Shown: in pieces, positions 8,119-16,241 of the stretch
How the letters are laid out: every line of letters starts with the position of its first letter
Numbering within the stretch: position 1 is the stretch's first letter
Assembly: GCF_023184515.1 (NCBI RefSeq)
Contig: NZ_JAAHBP010000026.1
Location: forward strand, 98,532 to 162,531
Direction of reading: 5' to 3'
Source: Streptomyces sp. D2-8
Lineage (GTDB): Bacteria; Actinomycetota; Actinomycetes; Streptomycetales; Streptomycetaceae
DNA: 64,000 bases
The notes under the pieces: generated by a model
Database searches by the model: none
Seen by the model: the letters and a program-made list of their open reading frames with translations, nothing else
What the model was told of the DNA's origin: nothing
Made by a program: the position numbers and the translations under genes

Positions 8119-9048
8119 GTGATCCTCACGGTCACGCTGAACACCGCTCTCGACATCACGTACCGCGTACGGTCCCTCAGGCCGCACGCCTCCCACCGCG
8201 TCTCCGAGGTGACGGAACGCCCCGGCGGCAAGGGCGTCAACGTGGCCCGGGTGCTCGCGGCGCTCGGGCACGAGGTGACGGTGACGGGGTTCACGGGCGG
8301 GGCGACGGGCCGGGTCGTGCAGGAGAGGCTCGCGGCGGTACCGGGCGTGGTGGACGCGCTGGTCCCGGTCTCGGGCGCGACCCGCCGCACGGTCGCCGTG
8401 GTCGACCAGCTCACCGGCGACACCACCCAGCTGAACGAACCGGGTCCGACGGTCCTGCCCGCGGAGTGGTCGGCCTTCCAGGAGGCCTACGAGGACCTGC
8501 TCCCCTCCGCCTCGGCGATAGCCCTGTGCGGCAGCCTGCCGCCGGGCGTACCGGTGGGCGCGTACGCGGGCCTGGTCCGTACGGCCCGGGCCTTCGGGAT
8601 ACCGGTCCTCCTGGACACCAGCGGCGAACCCCTGCGCCGGGGCGTCGCGGCCCGCCCGGACATCATCAAGCCGAACGCCGACGAACTTGCGGAACTGACC
8701 GGCTCCCACGAGCCCCTGCGCGCCACCCAGGACGCCCGCCGCCGGGGCGCGGGCGCGGTGGTCGCGTCCCTCGGCCCCGAGGGCCTCCTCGCCGTCACCC
8801 GGGAAGGCCGCTGGCGAGCCACCCCACCGACCTCGACGCGAGGCAACCCGACAGGCGCAGGCGACTCGGTGGTCGCGGGCCTGCTGTCGGGCCTGATCGA
8901 ACACCTCCCGTGGCCGGACCGCCTGGCCCGGGGGACGGCGTTGTCCGCGGCGACGGTGCAGGCACCGGTGGCCGGGGAGTTCGACCGGGGGGTGTACGAG
9001 GAACTGCTGGGGAGGGTGACGGTTTCGGGGGAGGTCAGCGCGGCTTAG
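8119..9048 (+). CDS. PfkB-family sugar-phosphate kinase (1-phosphofructokinase type)
   Basis: PfkB carbohydrate kinase of 309 aa. It begins VILTVTLNTALDITY, typical of 1-phosphofructokinase and tagatose-6-phosphate kinase, has RPGGKGVNVARVL for sugar-phosphate binding, and carries the C-terminal anion hole NPTGAGDS with the catalytic Asp near residue 257. GTG 8119 follows GGGGGGAGGT by 8 bases. A gap of about 115 bases separates it from nagA, so it may have its own promoter. Its position after nagKA fits an amino-sugar or galactosamine route (tagatose-6-phosphate), but fructose-1-phosphate is equally possible. Confidence 0.8.
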   Translation: MILTVTLNTALDITYRVRSLRPHASHRVSEVTERPGGKGVNVARVLAALGHEVTVTGFTGGATGRVVQERLAAVPGVVDALVPVSGATRRTVAVVDQLTGDTTQLNEPGPTVLPAEWSAFQEAYEDLLPSASAIALCGSLPPGVPVGAYAGLVRTARAFGIPVLLDTSGEPLRRGVAARPDIIKPNADELAELTGSHEPLRATQDARRRGAGAVVASLGPEGLLAVTREGRWRATPPTSTRGNPTGAGDSVVAGLLSGLIEHLPWPDRLARGTALSAATVQAPVAGEFDRGVYEELLGRVTVSGEVSAA

Positions 9049-9061
9049 ATTTCGGGCCGGC

Positions 9062-10015
9062 TCAGTCCTTGACCTGGCCCGCCTTCAGCCACAGCTGGTC
9101 CAGCAGGACGTTGCACTTGTCGCCCTCCGCGCAGGAGACCGTGATCGTGTTGGAGCCCTTGTTGAGGGTCGGCCAGGCGTAGGTCTTCGTCCAGCCCTTG
9201 GCGAAGTCGCCGCCCTTGGTGTGGGTGAAGTTGCCCATGTTCAGCTTGCTGCCGAACGGCTTGCCATTGACCGTAAGGGTCATCTCCTGGTCCTCGTCCA
9301 CCGTGCTGTAGCGGGCGAAGACTGTGTAGGCACCGTCCTTGGGGACACCGTTGACGGTCCAGGTGACCGAGGAACCGACCTGGTTGAGGTTCCCCACGTA
9401 GATGCCGCCGTCGGACTGGGCGCCCTTGACGTCCTGGGCGAGCGCCGCGCCGCCGCCGAGGCGCAGTGCCTTGGCGTCGATCGTCGGCAGGTCGACCTGG
9501 CTCTCGCCGGCCTTGCTGGCCGAAGGGCTCGGCTTCGACTCCTGGGACTGGGTCGGGTTCGTGCCCACCTCGTCGGACGCGTCGTCCTTGTCCTTGTCGC
9601 CGCCCAGCATGGCCACGCCGATGCCGATGACGACCGCGGCGACCACCGCGATCGCGCCGATCAGGAGGCCCTTGGTGTTCGGGCCGCGGCCACCCCGGCC
9701 GCCGCCACCGCCGCCCGACATCTGGTGCTGCGTGGTGGTCGCACCGCCCGGCAGCGTCTCCGGCGCCGCGTAGTGCGCGTTCGGCCGGTTGTAGCCACCC
9801 TGCTGCTGCGGGACCTGGCCGTAGGGCGCGGTCTGTGCGGCCTGCGACTGCTGGCCGTACGGGCGGGTGCCGACCGCCCGCACCCGGTTGACCGAGTTCG
9901 GGTAGCCGTAGCCCCCGGACGGCGGCTGGGCTCCGTTGGCCTGCCCGTCGGCGTAGAGATAGCCGAACGGGTCGTCGTCCTCGGGCGTGCTCGCGCCGTT
10001 GTTGCCGGGCGTCAT
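9062..10015 (-). CDS. Membrane-anchored CBM-like protein
   Basis: A 317-aa protein with a Gly/Tyr/Gln/Pro-rich cytoplasmic N terminus (residues 1-90), a poly-Gly patch, one membrane segment (LLIGAIAVVAAVVIGIGVAM, about 117-136), a Ser/Lys/Asp linker, and an extracellular C-terminal beta domain. That domain (DGAYTVFARYSTVDEDQEM ... SNTITVSCAEGDKCNVLLDQ) resembles carbohydrate-binding modules of the CBM6/35 type, with a likely disulfide. It converges on the PfkB gene. Likely a cell-surface glycan-binding protein; ligand unknown. Confidence 0.75.
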   Translation of the reverse strand: MTPGNNGASTPEDDDPFGYLYADGQANGAQPPSGGYGYPNSVNRVRAVGTRPYGQQSQAAQTAPYGQVPQQQGGYNRPNAHYAAPETLPGGATTTQHQMSGGGGGGRGGRGPNTKGLLIGAIAVVAAVVIGIGVAMLGGDKDKDDASDEVGTNPTQSQESKPSPSASKAGESQVDLPTIDAKALRLGGGAALAQDVKGAQSDGGIYVGNLNQVGSSVTWTVNGVPKDGAYTVFARYSTVDEDQEMTLTVNGKPFGSKLNMGNFTHTKGGDFAKGWTKTYAWPTLNKGSNTITVSCAEGDKCNVLLDQLWLKAGQVKD

Positions 10016-10132
10016 CCCTTGGTCTCCTCAGTCAGGTGCGGTGCATGCGGTACACGGGTGAGTAAGCGAGCCTACCCGCTCCCAGAGACCCAAACGGGTG
10101 ACTCAGACCGCATCAACTCGCTGACCTGGGCA

Positions 10133-11788
10133 TCACCCGGCACGTCTGTGTTGTTTGGGACGAGATCGTTTCTCGACGTACATCCGCTCGTCAGCGGATT
10201 TCAACACTTCGTCCGCCGTCATTCCACAGTGTGCCCATCCGATGCCGAAGCTGGCGCCCACCCGGACGGCCCGTCCCTCGGCTCGGATGGGCTGGATGAT
10301 CTCGTTCCGCAGCCGGACCGCGAGGTCCTGGGCGTCGGCGCGGCCGAGACCGTCGGCGAGGATGACGAATTCGTCACCACCGAGCCGGGCGACCGTGTCG
10401 CCGTCGCGTACGCCGTTGCTCAGCCGCCGGGCGACCTCGATGAGAACCGCGTCACCCGCGTTGTGCCCGAACCGGTCGTTGATCGACTTGAAGCCGTCGA
10501 GGTCGCAGAAGAGCACGGCGAGGCCCTTGGTGCCGTCGTCGTGGTTCCCGTCCGGGGCGACGGTGTGCACATGGTGGTCGTAGGCGTCGTACGGCTCGGC
10601 GCTCTGCCGGAAGTCGAAGCCGGGCCCGACGACGTCGAAGGTGTGGCCGTAGGCCGCGTCGACCGACTCGACCACGGCGTGCGGGGACGCGGTGCGCTGG
10701 CACAGCCTGGCGGACAGGCGCGAGCGCAGCTCCGCGGAGTTCGGCAGGCCGGTGAGCGAGTCGTGCGAGGCGCGGTGGGCGAGCTGGAGCTCGCGGCGCT
10801 TACGCTCCTCGATGTCCTCGACGTGGGTGAGCAGGAAGCGCGGCCCGTCGGCGGCGTCCGCGACGACGCTGTTGCGCAGGCTGACCCACACGTACGTGCC
10901 GTCGCGGCGGCCGAGGCGGAGCTCCGCGCGGCCGCCCTCCGCCGAGGTGCGCAGCAGGGTGCCTATGTCCTCGGGGTGGACCAGGTCGGAGAACGAGTAG
11001 CGGCGCATCGCGGAGGCGGGCCGGCCCAGCAGTCGGCACAGCGCGTCGTTCGTGCGCAGGATGCGGCCGTGCTGGTCGCCGCCCATCTCGGCGATGGCCA
11101 TGCCGGACGGCGCGTACTCGAAGGCCTGCCTGAAGCTTTCCTCGCTCGCCCGCAGCGCCTGCTGCTCCCGCTCCAGGCGGACGAGCGCGCGCTGCATGTT
11201 GGCGCGCAGCCGGGCGTTGCTGATGGCGATGGCGGCCTGGAAGGCGTACATCTGGAGCGCCTCGCGGCCCCAGGCGCCGGGGCGGCGGCCGTTGCGCGGC
11301 CGGTCCACGGAGAGCACGCCGACCAGTTCGCCGCACCCCCCGCCGCCCTGCGGTCCCGGCGCGTACATGGGCGCGAAGAGCCGGTCGGCCGGGTGCCACT
11401 CGTCCTCGAAGCGGGGGGCGGGGCCGTCGGTGTACCACTGCGGGACGTCGTCGTCGTCGAGGACCCAGCCCTCGGTGTGCGGTATGAACACCAGGTCGCC
11501 CCAGTGCTCGCCCATGCCGAGGCGGCGTTCCCAGGAGTCGCGCGAGCCGACGCGGCCGGTGATGAGGGCTTCGGCGGCGGGGTTCCCGGCGAAGGCGGCG
11601 ACGACGAGGTCGCCGTCCGGCCGTACGAGGTTCACGCACGCCAGCTCGTACCCGAGGGCCGCCACGACGCCCTCCGCGACGGTCTGCAGTGTGTCCGCCA
11701 GGCTCCGGGCCGTGTTCATGTCGGCCATGACCTGGTGCAGTTGTCGCAGGGACGCAAGACGGACGTAGGGCTCCGACTCGGTCTCCAT
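10133..11788 (-). CDS. cdgB: GAF-PAS-GGDEF diguanylate cyclase (CdgB type)
   Basis: Makes cyclic di-GMP from two GTP. Domain order: short coiled N terminus, GAF (about 20-195), coiled linker, PAS (about 212-335), then GGDEF (about 345-545). The active-site GGDEF is intact (about 469-473) and the inhibitory I-site RDGD lies five residues before it, so the enzyme should be active and product-inhibited. There is no EAL domain. ATG 11788 (METESEP) begins just before the first GAF helix. In S. coelicolor the equivalent CdgB is a BldD target that affects aerial growth; a BldD-like box and a Crp-type site lie upstream here. Confidence 0.88.
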   Translation of the reverse strand: METESEPYVRLASLRQLHQVMADMNTARSLADTLQTVAEGVVAALGYELACVNLVRPDGDLVVAAFAGNPAAEALITGRVGSRDSWERRLGMGEHWGDLVFIPHTEGWVLDDDDVPQWYTDGPAPRFEDEWHPADRLFAPMYAPGPQGGGGCGELVGVLSVDRPRNGRRPGAWGREALQMYAFQAAIAISNARLRANMQRALVRLEREQQALRASEESFRQAFEYAPSGMAIAEMGGDQHGRILRTNDALCRLLGRPASAMRRYSFSDLVHPEDIGTLLRTSAEGGRAELRLGRRDGTYVWVSLRNSVVADAADGPRFLLTHVEDIEERKRRELQLAHRASHDSLTGLPNSAELRSRLSARLCQRTASPHAVVESVDAAYGHTFDVVGPGFDFRQSAEPYDAYDHHVHTVAPDGNHDDGTKGLAVLFCDLDGFKSINDRFGHNAGDAVLIEVARRLSNGVRDGDTVARLGGDEFVILADGLGRADAQDLAVRLRNEIIQPIRAEGRAVRVGASFGIGWAHCGMTADEVLKSADERMYVEKRSRPKQHRRAG

Positions 11789-11888
11789 GCTCGCCCTCCC
11801 CCCGAGTACTCGCAGCGATTCAAGGGTTCTCGTCGGCGTATCGTCCTGGCAGCTTCCCCGCCACTGAATCACAGCGCGCTGCTCACTC

Positions 11889-11903
11889 GGTACACAGGGT
11901 CAA
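11889..11903 (-). promoter_or_regulatory. BldD-box-like operator upstream of cdgB
   Basis: On the minus strand TTGACCCTGTGTACC fits the BldD consensus nTnACnC(A/T)GnGTnAn at all but one fixed position. It lies about 100 bases upstream of the cdgB ATG, a usual distance for promoter binding. Confidence 0.6.
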
Positions 11904-11917
11904 CAATTCCTGCCCCT

Positions 11918-11933
11918 TGTGACTCAAGTCACA
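11918..11933. promoter_or_regulatory. Perfect Crp-type palindrome upstream of cdgB
   Basis: TGTGACTCAAGTCACA is a perfect TGTGA-N6-TCACA dyad, also matching the Streptomyces Crp pattern GTG(N6)GNCAC. It lies in the 354-bp region between cdgB and the divergent flavin-reductase gene, about 130 bases from cdgB and 210 from the other gene. Confidence 0.65.
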
Positions 11934-12142
11934 GGCAAACCTGAACAATTGAGAGGAGTTTCTGCGTTCTTCACGTGCGTCTACCGAACGCAAACTTTGT
12001 CAGGTTGCGCACATGTATTTCCCCGGTGTCCGTCGGGAGACCGCGGACGTCCGCCGCGGGCCGGCTCGGTCGGTAGTCCTAAGACCGTGATCGGGCGGGA
12101 GTCCGATGCGGGGCGCGCGGGACGGAGATTAGCGTCTCCCGT

Positions 12143-12727
12143 GTGCCGAACACTCCCGCTGCCACGTCCCCGATCATTCCGTCGCCCGCCTCCGGGCATG
12201 CTGAGGGGGTGAGCAACGACGAGTTCCGCGCCGCCATGTCCCGGCTGGCCTCGGGCGTGGTCCTGGTGACCGCGCAGGAGCCGCCGCTCGACCCGGACGA
12301 CCCCACGGCGCCGGACGTCGAGGACGTGGGTATGACGGCCACGGCCTTCATGTCGGTGTCCCTGGACCCGCCCCTGGTCCTGGTGAGCCTGCGCGAGGGC
12401 TCCCGTATGGACGAGTTGCTGGAGGAACAGGACCTGTGGGCGGTCTCGGTCCTGTCCGAGAGCCAGCGGCACATCGCGGGCCGTTTCGCGATGAAGGGCC
12501 GCCTCAGTGACCGGCTGCTGTTCGCCGACATCCCGTACACCCGCGGCGAGTACACCGACGCCCCGCTGGTCGGCGGCGCCCTGGCCGTCCTGGAGTGCCG
12601 CACCGAGCAGCGCGTCCGGGCGGGCGATCACACCCTGGTCATCGGCCGCGTCCTGACCGCCCACGTCCCGAGCGCGGACGGCGGCCCCCTGACGCATTTC
12701 CGGGGCAGGTACCGGCAGTTGGGCTGA
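12143..12727 (+). CDS. Flavin reductase-like FMN-binding protein
   Basis: A 194-aa split-barrel FMN-binding protein of the flavin reductase family: FRAAMSRLASGVVLVTA, GMTATAFMSVSLDPPLVLVSL, and the C-terminal HFRGRYRQLG are typical. Such enzymes reduce FMN/FAD with NAD(P)H, often for a monooxygenase partner; none is adjacent. The GTG at 12143 lies 7 bases after TAGCGT, a likely -10, suggesting a leaderless transcript. A GTG at 12209 (SNDEF) is an alternative start that would remove a Pro/Ser-rich head. Confidence 0.8.
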   Translation: MPNTPAATSPIIPSPASGHAEGVSNDEFRAAMSRLASGVVLVTAQEPPLDPDDPTAPDVEDVGMTATAFMSVSLDPPLVLVSLREGSRMDELLEEQDLWAVSVLSESQRHIAGRFAMKGRLSDRLLFADIPYTRGEYTDAPLVGGALAVLECRTEQRVRAGDHTLVIGRVLTAHVPSADGGPLTHFRGRYRQLG

Positions 12728-12772
12728 GGAAATCGCCGGTCCGGTGGTGATCCGCCCTCCCAGGGTGCGCGC

Positions 12773-12874
12773 ATGACCAGGACCGGCCCACGCCTCGCAG
12801 AGATCACCCCCGCGAATCCCGACGCCGCCCTCGGCGTCCGCGTCCACCCCGGCCAGGAGCACACGGTCGCCCCG
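12773..12874 (+). pseudogene. N-terminal remnant of a GNAT acetyltransferase
   Basis: The translation from ATG 12773 opens like a GNAT acetyltransferase (RLAEITPANPDAALGVRVHP, then GQEHTVAP) and then loses all similarity, with no acetyl-CoA-binding motif before the convergent arfB gene. It reads as a truncated gene start of about 34 codons followed by unrelated sequence. Confidence 0.45.
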
Positions 12875-12979
12875 GCATCGACCGGTACGGCTCCGCTCGA
12901 GCAGGGGGACCCCATCGCCGTCGAGTCCGTCGCCGCCGAGCGACAGCGGGGGCCAGACGGTGGGAGTGCTCGAGCCGGC

Positions 12980-13417
12980 CTAACCCCAGTCCCGCGCGGA
13001 GCGCCCCCGCTTGGTCTCCGCGCGCTGCTTCTTCTCCCGCAGCCGGCGTTCGTTGATACCCCGGGGAAACCGGGTCGGCTTGCGGGGCCTGGGCGGGGGT
13101 GCGGTGGCCTCGGCCAGGAGCGCGGCGAGGCGTACGGCGGCGGCCTCGCGGTTGCGCCACTGGGAGCGGTGCTCGGAGGACCGTACGGTGACGACCCCGT
13201 CGACCAGCCGCCCGGCCAGCCGCTCCAGGGCCCGCTGCTTCCACACCGGGGGCAGTGCCTCGGTCTTCGCCAGGTCGAAGCTCAGCTCGACCTTCGAGTC
13301 GCTGGTGTTGACGTGCTGCCCGCCCGGCCCCGACGACCGCGAGAAACGCCACATGAGCTCGGCCTCGGGCAGGGAGACGGAGCCGCGGATGACGTGAGGA
13401 CCAGACATGCCGTCCAT
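12980..13417 (-). CDS. arfB: Alternative ribosome-rescue factor / peptidyl-tRNA hydrolase ArfB
   Basis: A 145-aa class-I release-factor-like hydrolase that frees nascent chains from stalled ribosomes. The catalytic GGQ is at 32-34 within SSGPGGQHVN, followed by SKVELSFDL. The tail is basic and disordered (PRKPTRFPRGINERRLREKK...), as needed to enter the empty mRNA channel. There is no codon-recognition domain, which separates it from RF1/RF2. ATG 13417 follows AGGAGC by 6 bases; a second ATG at 13408 is possible. Confidence 0.88.
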   Translation of the reverse strand: MDGMSGPHVIRGSVSLPEAELMWRFSRSSGPGGQHVNTSDSKVELSFDLAKTEALPPVWKQRALERLAGRLVDGVVTVRSSEHRSQWRNREAAAVRLAALLAEATAPPPRPRKPTRFPRGINERRLREKKQRAETKRGRSARDWG

Positions 13418-13521
13418 GTTCCCGCTCCTGTCCCGTCCACGTCACCCGAATAATCGCGAGTAAAGAAAGTAAAGGAGCTGGAACCTCGCGTACCCCTCTC
13501 CACGTTCATGGGGGTAGCTGT

Positions 13522-13549
13522 AGCTTCTTTGCCGCAGCTTCTTTGCCGC
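13522..13549 (+). repeat. Perfect 14-bp tandem repeat upstream of terD
   Basis: AGCTTCTTTGCCGC occurs twice head-to-tail, ending 28 bases before the TerD start. The position suits a regulator-binding site or a slipped duplication in the leader; no factor is assigned. Confidence 0.7.
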
Positions 13550-13577
13550 ACGTAAACGAGGGAAGGGACTCCCAACA

Positions 13578-14153
13578 ATGGCTGTAAGCCTGTCCAAGGG
13601 TGGCAACGTCTCGCTCACCAAGGAGGCTCCGGGCCTGACCGACGTCACCGTGGGCCTCGGCTGGGACGTCCGCACCACCACCGGCACGGACTTCGACCTC
13701 GACGCCTCCGCGATCGCGGTCAGCACGCAGGGCAAGGTCTACTCGGACGCGCACTTCGTGTTCTTCAACAACAAGCAGACGCCGGACAACACCATCGTCC
13801 ACACGGGCGACAACCGCACGGGCGAGGGCGCCGGCGACGACGAGGCGATCAACGTCAACCTCGCCGCCCTCCCGGCCGACATCGACAAGATCGTCTTCCC
13901 GGTCTCGATCTACGACGCCGAGAACCGCAGCCAGAACTTCGGCCAGGTCCGCAACGCCTACATCCGCATCGTCAACCAGGCCGGCGGCGCGGAGATCGCC
14001 CGCTACGACCTGTCGGAGGACGCGGCGACGGAGACGGCCATGGTCTTCGGCGAGCTGTACCGCAACGGCGCGGAGTGGAAGTTCCGCGCGGTCGGCCAGG
14101 GCTACGCCTCGGGCCTGGTCGGCATCGCCCAGGACTTCGGCGTGAACGTCTGA
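13578..14153 (+). CDS. TerD-family (tellurium resistance/stress) protein
   Basis: A 191-aa TerD protein with the calcium-binding family pattern: GLGWDVR, the acidic DFDLDASA loop, GKVYSDAHFVFFNNK, HTGDNRTGEGAGDDEAI, and FPVSIYDAENRSQNFGQVRNAYIRI. TerD proteins are cytosolic or membrane-associated calcium-binding stress proteins; several paralogs are usual in Streptomyces. ATG 13578 follows GAAGGGA. The gene is monocistronic, closed by a strong hairpin at 14177. Tellurite resistance itself should not be assumed. Confidence 0.9.
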   Translation: MAVSLSKGGNVSLTKEAPGLTDVTVGLGWDVRTTTGTDFDLDASAIAVSTQGKVYSDAHFVFFNNKQTPDNTIVHTGDNRTGEGAGDDEAINVNLAALPADIDKIVFPVSIYDAENRSQNFGQVRNAYIRIVNQAGGAEIARYDLSEDAATETAMVFGELYRNGAEWKFRAVGQGYASGLVGIAQDFGVNV

Positions 14154-14176
14154 CGGACGCCTGAGCGTTTCGCGGG

Positions 14177-14213
14177 GAAGCCCCCCGGGCCGGAGACCGG
14201 CCCGGGGGGCTTC
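14177..14213 (+). terminator. Strong hairpin after terD
   Basis: A perfect 17-bp GC-rich stem (GAAGCCCCCCGGGCCGG with its complement) and a 3-base loop, 24 bases after the terD stop. No U-run follows, as is common in Streptomyces terminators. Confidence 0.8.
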
Positions 14214-14218
14214 GCCTC

Positions 14219-14264
14219 AGGGGCGCGGGGAACTGCGCGACCAGCCACAACCAACCCGCAGACG
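14219..14264 (+). repeat. Dispersed intergenic repeat, copy 3
   Basis: Shares AGGGGCGCGGGGAACTGCGC and the following CGACCAGCCAC with the copies at 4092 and 6804. It lies between the terD terminator and the 3' end of the M1 peptidase gene. Confidence 0.7.
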
Positions 14265-14275
14265 TCATAGCGCCC

Positions 14276-15691
14276 TCAGGCCCGCTCCGGCTTCCCCTCC
14301 CCGTACAGCCACTCCTCCCAGACCCCCTCCAGGTCCGCCCCCGGCGCCCGCTCCTCCACATAGGCCGTGAAGTCGGTGGTATCGGCGTTCCCGTACCGGT
14401 ACTTCGCCGCCCACCCCCGGAGGATCGCGAAGAACCGGTCGTCCCCGACGGCCTGCCGCACCTTCTGGAGCACCATCGCCCCCCGCCAGTACACCGGCGG
14501 GTCGGAGATCCGCGCGGCGCTCGGCGGGTCCGCCGGCGGAAACTCCCAGATCTCCTCCCCGGCCTCCTCCGTGTCGAAGTACTCGCCGGAGTACACCGCG
14601 TCGAACGTCTCCCGCGCGCTCTCCCCGCCGTGGTCCTCCTCCCACAGCCACTCCGCGTAGGTCGCGAACCCCTCGTTGAGCCACATGTCCCGCCAGCTCC
14701 CGGGCGTGACGGAGTCGCCGTACCACTGGTGGGCGAGCTCATGGACGAGGAGCGTGATGTCGGGCGCACCGGGGAACACCGGCCGGCTCTGGGTCTCCAG
14801 GGCGTAGCCGACGGAGGCCGCGCTGTCGACGACCGCGCCGGTGGTGGAGAAGGGGTACGGCCCGAACCGCCGGTCCGCCCACCGCAGCACCTCGGGGATC
14901 CGCGCGAGCACCGGCCGGCTCGCCGCCGCCTCGGCCGGGTCGACGGCCGTGTACAGGGGCAGGTCCCCGGCCCGGGAACGGCTGATGTCGAAGCGGCCGA
15001 TCGCGAGCACGGCGAGGTAGCTCGCCATCGGCTCACCGGTGTGCCACACGAACGTCGTACGCCCCCGCGCGGTCGTCTCGCTCCGCAGCTCCCCGTTGGA
15101 GACGGCCCGCAGCCCCTTCGGCACGGTCACGGTGAGGTCGTACGCCGCCTTGTCGGAGGGGTGGTGGTTGCCGGGGAACCACGCCATGGACCCCGTCGGC
15201 TCGCCGAGCGCGAGTGCCCCGTCCGTGGTGCGCAGCCAGCCCTCCTGGGAGCCGTCCGGGTCGGTGACGGCTTCGGGCGCTCCGGAGTAGCGGACGGTCA
15301 CGCGGAACGTCTCGTCCCGGTCGATGTCGCCGTGCGGCCGGACGGTCAGCTCCTGCCCGGCACGGTTCCAGCGGGCGGTCTCGCGGCCGACGGTGACCTT
15401 CTCGACCTCCATGCCGAGCAGGTCCAGGTTGAAGGCGGAGAGGTCCTTGGTCGCGCGGGCGGTGAGGGTGGCCGTGCCGGTGAGGTGGTGCGCATCGGGG
15501 TCGTAGGCGAGGCGCAGGCCGTAGTGGGTGACGTCGTAGCCGCCGTTGCCGGCCTTCGGGAAGTACGGGTCGCGGACGCCGGAACCGCCCGGGGTGCCGT
15601 GCACTCCGCCGCCGCACGCGCTTAAGGCGAGAGCCGAGGCGAGCAGGGTGGCTGCGGGCAGCGTGGGGACAAGGCGTACAGATCGGGCCAC
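14276..15691 (-). CDS. M1-family metallopeptidase, lipoprotein
   Basis: Secreted, lipid-anchored zinc aminopeptidase. A signal peptide ends in the lipobox ALSAC; the catalytic site is HELAHQW followed 18 residues later by the Glu of NEGFATYAEWLW (M1 HExxH-x18-E). The product is shorter than full PepN enzymes (471 aa), consisting of the N-terminal beta domain and catalytic domain only. GTG 15691 is chosen because TAGGAT lies 7 bases upstream, as in a leaderless gene, and the signal peptide then starts normally; an upstream ATG at 15739 would give a longer head and overlap the divergent gene. Confidence 0.85.
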   Translation of the reverse strand: MARSVRLVPTLPAATLLASALALSACGGGVHGTPGGSGVRDPYFPKAGNGGYDVTHYGLRLAYDPDAHHLTGTATLTARATKDLSAFNLDLLGMEVEKVTVGRETARWNRAGQELTVRPHGDIDRDETFRVTVRYSGAPEAVTDPDGSQEGWLRTTDGALALGEPTGSMAWFPGNHHPSDKAAYDLTVTVPKGLRAVSNGELRSETTARGRTTFVWHTGEPMASYLAVLAIGRFDISRSRAGDLPLYTAVDPAEAAASRPVLARIPEVLRWADRRFGPYPFSTTGAVVDSAASVGYALETQSRPVFPGAPDITLLVHELAHQWYGDSVTPGSWRDMWLNEGFATYAEWLWEEDHGGESARETFDAVYSGEYFDTEEAGEEIWEFPPADPPSAARISDPPVYWRGAMVLQKVRQAVGDDRFFAILRGWAAKYRYGNADTTDFTAYVEERAPGADLEGVWEEWLYGEGKPERA

Positions 15692-15728
15692 GATCGCGAT
15701 CCTACGGGCGCGTGACACCATCACCTCC

Positions 15729-16229
15729 GTGCTCGACATCGGCTACGCCCTCTCCAACCGCTTCCCCGACCCGCCGCAGACCGACTACCGCCGCGCGGAC
15801 GTCCGGGCGCTGCGGCACGACCTGTTCTGCGGGGACGTCTACCTGGCGGACACCAAGACGGATCACGAGGTGTCCACAGCCTGGGGATGGGTGCCGGTAC
15901 TCGACTTCGCGTGGGCGCTGTGCGACATCGTGGAGCGGATCGACCGGGACCCGGCCGGCTCGAGGGCGTCCCGGCCGCAGCGGGCCGAGCTGGACTTCAC
16001 CGAGTCGACGGACCGGATGCTCTTCGAGCGCCGCTTCGGCTGGGTGGACATCGAGGCCGACTGGATGCGTGCGGAGGAGCCCGCGCTCACCGTCTCCCAC
16101 TCCGCACTGCGCCGCGAGGCACGGGACTTCCTGCACGACCTGATCGCCGACCTCACCGACCTGCACGACGACCTCGGGGACAACCCGGCCCTCTGGACCC
16201 TCCAGGCCCGCTTTCCCCGCCTCCCGTAG
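15729..16229 (+). CDS. Conserved hypothetical protein
   Basis: A 166-aa acidic protein (VLDIGYALSNRFPDPPQTDY ... DLTDLHDDLGDNPALW) without signal peptide or membrane segment. I do not recognise the family. Coding character is good (third-position GC and continuous frame). GTG 15729 is the earliest start that does not run into the divergent peptidase leader by much; the two genes share a short promoter region. It converges on the pentapeptide gene with 12 bases between stops. An immunity-like or regulatory role would be speculation. Confidence 0.6.
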   Translation: MLDIGYALSNRFPDPPQTDYRRADVRALRHDLFCGDVYLADTKTDHEVSTAWGWVPVLDFAWALCDIVERIDRDPAGSRASRPQRAELDFTESTDRMLFERRFGWVDIEADWMRAEEPALTVSHSALRREARDFLHDLIADLTDLHDDLGDNPALWTLQARFPRLP

Positions 16230-16241
16230 ACGCGGCCCCGG

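Noticed and set aside
9221..11944. 907-codon plus-strand open frame
   Set aside because: Runs antisense to the CBM-like and GGDEF genes, both of which have intact motifs; no domain visible on this strand.
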